Shown piece by piece: positions 60,045 to 64,000 of a stretch of DNA of 64,000 nucleotides. The stretch comes from Arcticibacterium sp964021845. Lineage in GTDB: Bacteria > Bacteroidota > Bacteroidia > Cytophagales > Spirosomataceae. The translations under genes and the position numbers were made by a program. The stretch spans positions 62,001 through 126,000 of the forward strand of contig NZ_CAXHZC010000002.1 in the NCBI RefSeq assembly GCF_964021845.1. Direction: 5' to 3'. Positions within the stretch are counted from its first letter, which is position 1; each line of letters opens with the position of its first letter. The notes beneath the pieces are model-generated. The model did no database searches. It was given only the letters and a program-made list of their open reading frames with translations, and was not told the DNA's origin.

Positions 60045-61763
60045 CTATAAGTTTCCTTTTTTCAATTCTTCCACTGCATAATTTGCAGCACGAGCCGTAA
60101 GAGCCATATAAGTTAAGGAAGGGTTTTGCGTTGAATTTGAGGTCATGCATGCTCCATCTGTCACAAAAACATTCTTACAATGGTGTAATTGATTCCATTT
60201 ATTTAAAAGCGAATTCTTTGCGTCAGTACCCATGACCACACCACCCATTTCATGAATATCCAAACCCGGGTTCCAAGTGGTTTTTCTGTTAGCTTTGATA
60301 TTTTTAAAACCAGCCACTGTGAGCATTTCGGTCATCTGCTCTTCGTAATCTTTGGCCATTTTCATGTCATTATCATCCAGTTCCACATTTACTCTAAGCA
60401 GCGGCACTCCCCAATCATCTATTTGCGTATCGTCTAGCTTCACATAGTTTGTTTCTTTTGGAACAGTTTCTCCCATAAAGTGCGACCCTACATGCCAATT
60501 CCCATACTCCGTTTTATTTAGGTTATTCTTCAATTCCATACCCAAACCCTCCGAGTTGGTTAGAGGCGAACGATTAGCAGAAAAGCCAGCAGCATACCCT
60601 CTTAAAAAGTCCGTTTCTTGCTCTTTCACATTTCTAAACCTAGGAATGTAACTACCATTTGGTCTAGTACCATCGGTTTTAGAATCAAGCATTCCATCAT
60701 ACTCGGCAGACATTCCTGTAATAAAACTGTGGAAGTGAATGTACTTACCCATTTGCTCATTGTCATTTCCTATTCCATTCGGAAACCTAGACGACTTCGA
60801 GTTTAAAAGGATAAGATTCGTATTTATAGTAGAAGCATTTAGAAAAATAACTTTCGCATAAAATTTCCTTTCTTTTTTCGTAACAGAATCCACCACATTC
60901 ACGCCTGAGGCTTTTCCTGTTTTTTCATCATAAATGATAGAATGTACCACAGAATTAGGACGCAAGGTCAAATTCCCTGTTCGCTGAGCCCAAGGTAATG
61001 TAGAGGCATTACTACTAAAGTATCCACCATAAGGGCAGCCTCTTTGACATAAGTTTCTGTGCTGACACTGCCCTCTTCCTTGCTCATAATGAATAGGCTG
61101 TGGGTCTGTCAAGTGAGCACATCTACCTATAATTACGGGTCTTTTACCATGATAATGCTCTTTCATTTTTTGTGTAAAATGCTTTTCTACACAGGTTTGC
61201 TCATGCGGCTTCAGAAATTCGCCATCTGGCAGCGAATCTAAACCATCTTTGTTTCCGCTAATTCCAGCAAAAATCTCCACATGGCTGTACCATGGAGCAA
61301 GGTCATCATAACCAATAGGCCAATGCACGTCAAAACCATCTCTAGCAGGGCCTTCAAAGTCATATTTACTCCATCGCTGTGTACCACGAGCCCAAAGTAA
61401 TGACTTCCCTCCTACTTGGTATCCTCTAATCCAGTCAAAAGGCTTCTCTTGAATATATGGATGCTCCTTATCTTTAACTATAAAGTGCTTACTATCTTCT
61501 TTGTAAATGTAAGTTTTGCTTGCTATCGGACTTTCGTCTTTTAGCTTCTTTGGCACCTGACCAAGGTGCTCAAACTCCCAAGGCTCCATCATGGCCGTAG
61601 GATAATCCACCACATGTTTTACATCCTTCCCTCTTTCTAATACTAAAGTTTTAAGACCGTGGTCACAAAACTCTTTTGCAGCCCATCCCCCACTAATTCC
61701 TGAGCCAATTACTATGACATCAAAGGTGTTCTTTTTTACTGCTTTATTATTTAAATAGGTCAT
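60045..61763 (-). CDS. GMC-family sugar/glycoside dehydrogenase with Fe-S motif
   Basis: The 572-residue flavoprotein has an FAD Rossmann motif (VIVIGSGISGGWAAK, about 16-30), a GMC C-terminal domain with His504 (HEMGG), and TSNSTQNPSLTYMALTARAA near the end. The segment C-x5-C-x3-C-P (Cys233, Cys239, Cys243) has the spacing of the [3Fe-4S] site in the catalytic subunit of bacterial FAD-dependent glucose dehydrogenase, so electrons probably leave through an Fe-S cluster to a cytochrome. With the adjacent small subunit it resembles glucoside 3-dehydrogenase/gluconate 2-dehydrogenase complexes. It has no signal of its own and probably rides out on the small subunit's Tat signal. Confidence 0.93.
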   Translation of the reverse strand: MTYLNNKAVKKNTFDVIVIGSGISGGWAAKEFCDHGLKTLVLERGKDVKHVVDYPTAMMEPWEFEHLGQVPKKLKDESPIASKTYIYKEDSKHFIVKDKEHPYIQEKPFDWIRGYQVGGKSLLWARGTQRWSKYDFEGPARDGFDVHWPIGYDDLAPWYSHVEIFAGISGNKDGLDSLPDGEFLKPHEQTCVEKHFTQKMKEHYHGKRPVIIGRCAHLTDPQPIHYEQGRGQCQHRNLCQRGCPYGGYFSSNASTLPWAQRTGNLTLRPNSVVHSIIYDEKTGKASGVNVVDSVTKKERKFYAKVIFLNASTINTNLILLNSKSSRFPNGIGNDNEQMGKYIHFHSFITGMSAEYDGMLDSKTDGTRPNGSYIPRFRNVKEQETDFLRGYAAGFSANRSPLTNSEGLGMELKNNLNKTEYGNWHVGSHFMGETVPKETNYVKLDDTQIDDWGVPLLRVNVELDDNDMKMAKDYEEQMTEMLTVAGFKNIKANRKTTWNPGLDIHEMGGVVMGTDAKNSLLNKWNQLHHCKNVFVTDGACMTSNSTQNPSLTYMALTARAANYAVEELKKGNL

Positions 61764-61795
61764 TTCTTTGATTAAAATTTATAGCGAACACAGCT

Positions 61796-62299
61796 CTAAA
61801 CAGGCACACAGCCGTGGAAATAACCCGGTGCCATTACATAATTTCTATAAGTGGTCAAATAATACTCTGAGTGAGTATACGCTCTAACAGTTAGGTTTTT
61901 AACAAAAGAGAAAAACCTTTTGTCAGACACTTCACTGGCATTCTTCATGCTCGCTAAAACTGCTGTCCTTTTCTCCAAATCTAATTCAGAGAAGGCCTTG
62001 TTATACTTCTGACTTGAACGCTTTTCAAGCTTTTCTAAGCCCGCTAAAAACATCTTCTTCACATCTGTACCATAACAGCCGTTTACCATTCGCTCAAGGT
62101 ATAAATGTGCTCCTACTGCCTTAGCTCCGGGTGTTTCTGATTCAGGAATTATACATTCTACCAAAGCCGCCAAAGTCACTTCGTTTTCAAAGTTACTTTC
62201 CGCAAAAGATGCCTTACTCCATGAATTTACCCAAGAAGGTAAAGCCAGCAAAGTACTAAAACCCAAACCTAAAGTCTGAATAGCTTTCCTACGTTCCAT
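61796..62299 (-). CDS. Gluconate 2-dehydrogenase subunit 3 family protein (small subunit)
   Basis: The 167-residue protein has a Tat-like signal (ERRKAIQTLGLGFSTLLALPSW). The body includes VTLAALVECIIPESETPGAKAVGAHLYLERMV, the hallmark of the subunit 3 family. In related dehydrogenases this subunit escorts the flavin subunit through the Tat pathway. It is the first gene of the operon, 32 bp before the GMC gene. I start at the ATG ending at 62299; an ATG six codons earlier is possible. No multiheme cytochrome subunit is adjacent, so the electron acceptor is encoded elsewhere. Confidence 0.92.
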   Translation of the reverse strand: MERRKAIQTLGLGFSTLLALPSWVNSWSKASFAESNFENEVTLAALVECIIPESETPGAKAVGAHLYLERMVNGCYGTDVKKMFLAGLEKLEKRSSQKYNKAFSELDLEKRTAVLASMKNASEVSDKRFFSFVKNLTVRAYTHSEYYLTTYRNYVMAPGYFHGCVPV

Positions 62300-62323
62300 A
62301 ATTCTTACTTTTATCAATTAGCC

Positions 62324-62354
62324 CAAATTTATAAATTTTGCTAGTGCAGACCAA
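62324..62354 (-). promoter_or_regulatory. Candidate promoter of the GMC operon
   Basis: On the minus strand TAAATTTG (complement of 62324-62331) matches the Bacteroidota -7 consensus TAnnTTTG, and TTGG (complement of 62351-62354) lies about 20 bp upstream as a -33-like element. The start codon follows about 25 bp downstream. Confidence 0.45.
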
Positions 62355-62459
62355 TAGGCAACTTTCCAACTGCAGTTTTCTTGCTTTTTGATTAACCAAA
62401 TTCCACCTACACAAACCAACTGTAATACGAAAATACAGCAATTAAATTACGTAAATCCG

Positions 62460-62468
62460 TATTTTTGC
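62460..62468 (+). promoter_or_regulatory. Candidate -7 box of the NPP gene
   Basis: TATTTTTGC matches TAnnTTTG plus the frequent following C, 22 bp before the start codon. No good -33 element is seen. Confidence 0.4.
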
Positions 62469-62490
62469 TATACAATACTTAAAAGACCAA

Positions 62491-63690
62491 ATGAAATCTA
62501 ATATCATTATCCTTACACTACTTTTAATAAGCAACTTAGGATACACGCAAGAAAAAAGCCATGTTTTATTAGTCTCTTTTGATGGCTTCAGACATGACTA
62601 TGTTGAAAAATATAACGCCACCAATTTTAAGGAATTCATTAAAAAAGGAACAGCCGCTGAAGGATTAATCCCAAGCTTCCCGAGCAAAACCTTCCCAAAC
62701 CATTATAGTATCATTACGGGTTTGTATCCAGGTAATCACGGCCTAGTGGCCAATACTTTTTACGATCCCAAAAGACAAGCGAACTATCGCATTTCAAATA
62801 GGCCTTTAGTAGAAGACCCTTATTATTACGGAGGAACGCCACTCTGGCAATTATCTCGCGAACAAGGTTACAAAGCAGCCTCTTATTTTTGGGTAGGTTC
62901 AGAAGCTCCGATAAAAGGCCACTTTCCTGATTATTACCATATTTATGACGGTTCTGTAAGTAATACCACACGTATAGATGAAGTAATAAAATGGTTTCAA
63001 CTTCCCGAAAAAGATAGACCTCGTTTTGTCTCATTATACTTTTCATTAGTGGATAGCCAAGGCCATAGAACAGGCCCGAACTCTAAAGAATTAGAAAACA
63101 CAGTAAAAGAGGCCGACCAAGTACTAGGATACCTTATGAAGTCTTTAGAAACAATTGACCTTCCTGTAAATGTAATTGTGGTATCTGACCATGGGATGAA
63201 AGAAGTTAAGAACACAGACTATGTAGATTTCAATGAACTCAGTCTTAAAATACCTCCTTATGCTACTGTAGTTTATGACAAAATCCTCTCCATGGTCTTT
63301 TTACCTTCTGAAGATGTCGACAGTATTTATGCTTCCCTAAAAACCTTAGAGAAAAACTTCAAAATTTACAAAAAAGGAGACTTGCCTAAAAAATGGCATT
63401 ACAACAAACACGAACGAATAGGTGACTTAGTTTTGGTTGCTAATCCCGGTTTTGCCTTCCGAAAGAAAAAGATCAATGAAAAAATTACGGGTGAACATGG
63501 CTATGACCCCTATACTACAGAACAAATGCAAGGAATTTTATATGCCCAAGGTCCTAATATTAATTCTGGATTAACCACGGAGCCTATTGAGAATGTCAAT
63601 ATTTATCCATTAATCACTAAAATACTTGGCTTTAAAAACCCAAAAATTGATGGTAAGTTCAGAAAGATAAAGGCTTTCTATAAAAAATAA
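62491..63690 (+). CDS. Secreted NPP-type (type I) phosphodiesterase/nucleotide pyrophosphatase
   Basis: A 399-residue enzyme with signal peptide (about 1-19) and the nucleotide pyrophosphatase/phosphodiesterase core: Asp31 (LVSFDGFRHDY), Thr nucleophile Thr67 (FPSKTFPNHYSIITG), SLVDSQGHRTG and VVSDHGMKEV with a late GEHGYDP. NPPs cleave phosphodiester or pyrophosphate bonds of nucleotides or lipids outside the cytoplasm using two zinc ions. It is divergent from the GMC operon and has its own promoter region. The substrate is not predictable here. Confidence 0.93.
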   Translation: MKSNIIILTLLLISNLGYTQEKSHVLLVSFDGFRHDYVEKYNATNFKEFIKKGTAAEGLIPSFPSKTFPNHYSIITGLYPGNHGLVANTFYDPKRQANYRISNRPLVEDPYYYGGTPLWQLSREQGYKAASYFWVGSEAPIKGHFPDYYHIYDGSVSNTTRIDEVIKWFQLPEKDRPRFVSLYFSLVDSQGHRTGPNSKELENTVKEADQVLGYLMKSLETIDLPVNVIVVSDHGMKEVKNTDYVDFNELSLKIPPYATVVYDKILSMVFLPSEDVDSIYASLKTLEKNFKIYKKGDLPKKWHYNKHERIGDLVLVANPGFAFRKKKINEKITGEHGYDPYTTEQMQGILYAQGPNINSGLTTEPIENVNIYPLITKILGFKNPKIDGKFRKIKAFYKK

Positions 63691-63874
63691 CCAGAAGAGC
63701 ATATACCCATACACCCCTGAATATCATATACTTAAGCGACATCAACAAAATACACATGACGCTTTCAAAACCTCCGAGGCAACATTTTAGGTAAAAACTC
63801 AGTATATACTATTAAGAATCACCAAAAAAGATAAGCTATAGCATAAACTTCGACGCCATTAAACATTTCATCAC

Positions 63875-64000
63875 ATGAGAAAAGTTACTTCTGCCACCCT
63901 GTTGGTAGGTTTTATATGTGTGTTTTCGGCTTGTAAAGAAGATGATGTTATAAGCCCAACTACACTCACAGTTCCGGAGACTACTAAGGAAACGAATACT
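63875..64000 (+). CDS. Lipoprotein, 3'-truncated by the window end
   Basis: Forty-two codons from ATG 63875 remain open to the last base. They encode a lipoprotein signal peptide with Cys20 (VFSACKEDD) and a Thr/Pro/Glu-rich stretch after it. The KEDD after the Cys resembles a surface-export signal. No domain can be assigned from this fragment. Confidence 0.7.
   Translation, partial: MRKVTSATLLVGFICVFSACKEDDVISPTTLTVPETTKETNT

Noticed and set aside
1..64000. CRISPR arrays, rRNA, tRNA, integrases, transposases or phage genes
   Set aside because: None was recognised by eye; tRNAscan, Infernal and ISfinder searches would be needed to exclude small RNA genes.

Overview
The window looks like a chromosomal segment of a member of the Bacteroidota, most likely a Cytophagales-type marine or freshwater heterotroph. 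The signs are two SusC/SusD outer-membrane pairs, many lipoproteins with Bacteroidota-style signal peptides, weak or absent Shine-Dalgarno sequences, a few candidate TAnnTTTG-type -7 boxes, LytTR regulators and coathanger/LamG surface proteins. The phylum is well supported; the family is a guess. No rRNA, tRNA, CRISPR array, insertion sequence or phage gene was recognised.

1-22 kb is one large carbohydrate locus read on the plus strand. It holds the end of a SusC porin, SusD, a Planctomycete-type heme/propeller dehydrogenase, a formylglycine sulfatase and a DUF1080 glycoside hydrolase/lyase-type lipoprotein. Cytoplasmic enzymes follow: a ketose 3-epimerase-like TIM barrel, a second TIM barrel, an alpha/beta hydrolase, a DUF4432 mutarotase-like protein, a PMI-like cupin, a third TIM barrel and a Gfo/Idh/MocA dehydrogenase. 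After a strong hairpin come an Rbs-type ABC importer (ATPase, permease, binding lipoprotein), a fused class II aldolase/short-chain dehydrogenase of the rhamnulose-phosphate type and an FGGY sugar kinase. The set reads as uptake, desulfation, oxidation and isomerisation of a sulfated (deoxy)sugar or glycoside, ending in kinase/aldolase cleavage. The substrate is unknown and no canonical isomerase is visible.

22-28 kb has an SRPBCC-domain secreted protein and a second SusC/SusD pair. At 28-30 kb a minus-strand pair encodes a secreted collagen-like protein and a small secreted protein; both look like Hcp-fold proteins. 30-35 kb is regulatory: a TPR sensor kinase translationally coupled to a LytTR response regulator, an acyltransferase, and a stand-alone LytTR domain. 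35-46 kb encodes three very large secreted proteins: two tandem 1085-residue paralogues and an M36 metalloprotease, all sharing a coathanger-LamG C-terminus.

46-48.6 kb contains small unrelated genes. 48.7-54.6 kb is a probable organophosphonate/phosphoester salvage cluster: a PhnZ-like mixed-valent diiron HD oxygenase, an alkaline-phosphatase-superfamily enzyme, a metallophosphatase, a DUF5690 transporter-like protein, an FAD oxidoreductase of the phosphonate-associated type and a PhnX-like HAD hydrolase. 54.8-64 kb has lipoproteins, a Tat-exported Gfo/Idh/MocA protein, a TetR/nitroreductase pair sharing an operator motif, an Fe-S GMC sugar dehydrogenase with its Tat-signal small subunit, and an NPP-type phosphodiesterase. 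It ends inside a new lipoprotein gene.
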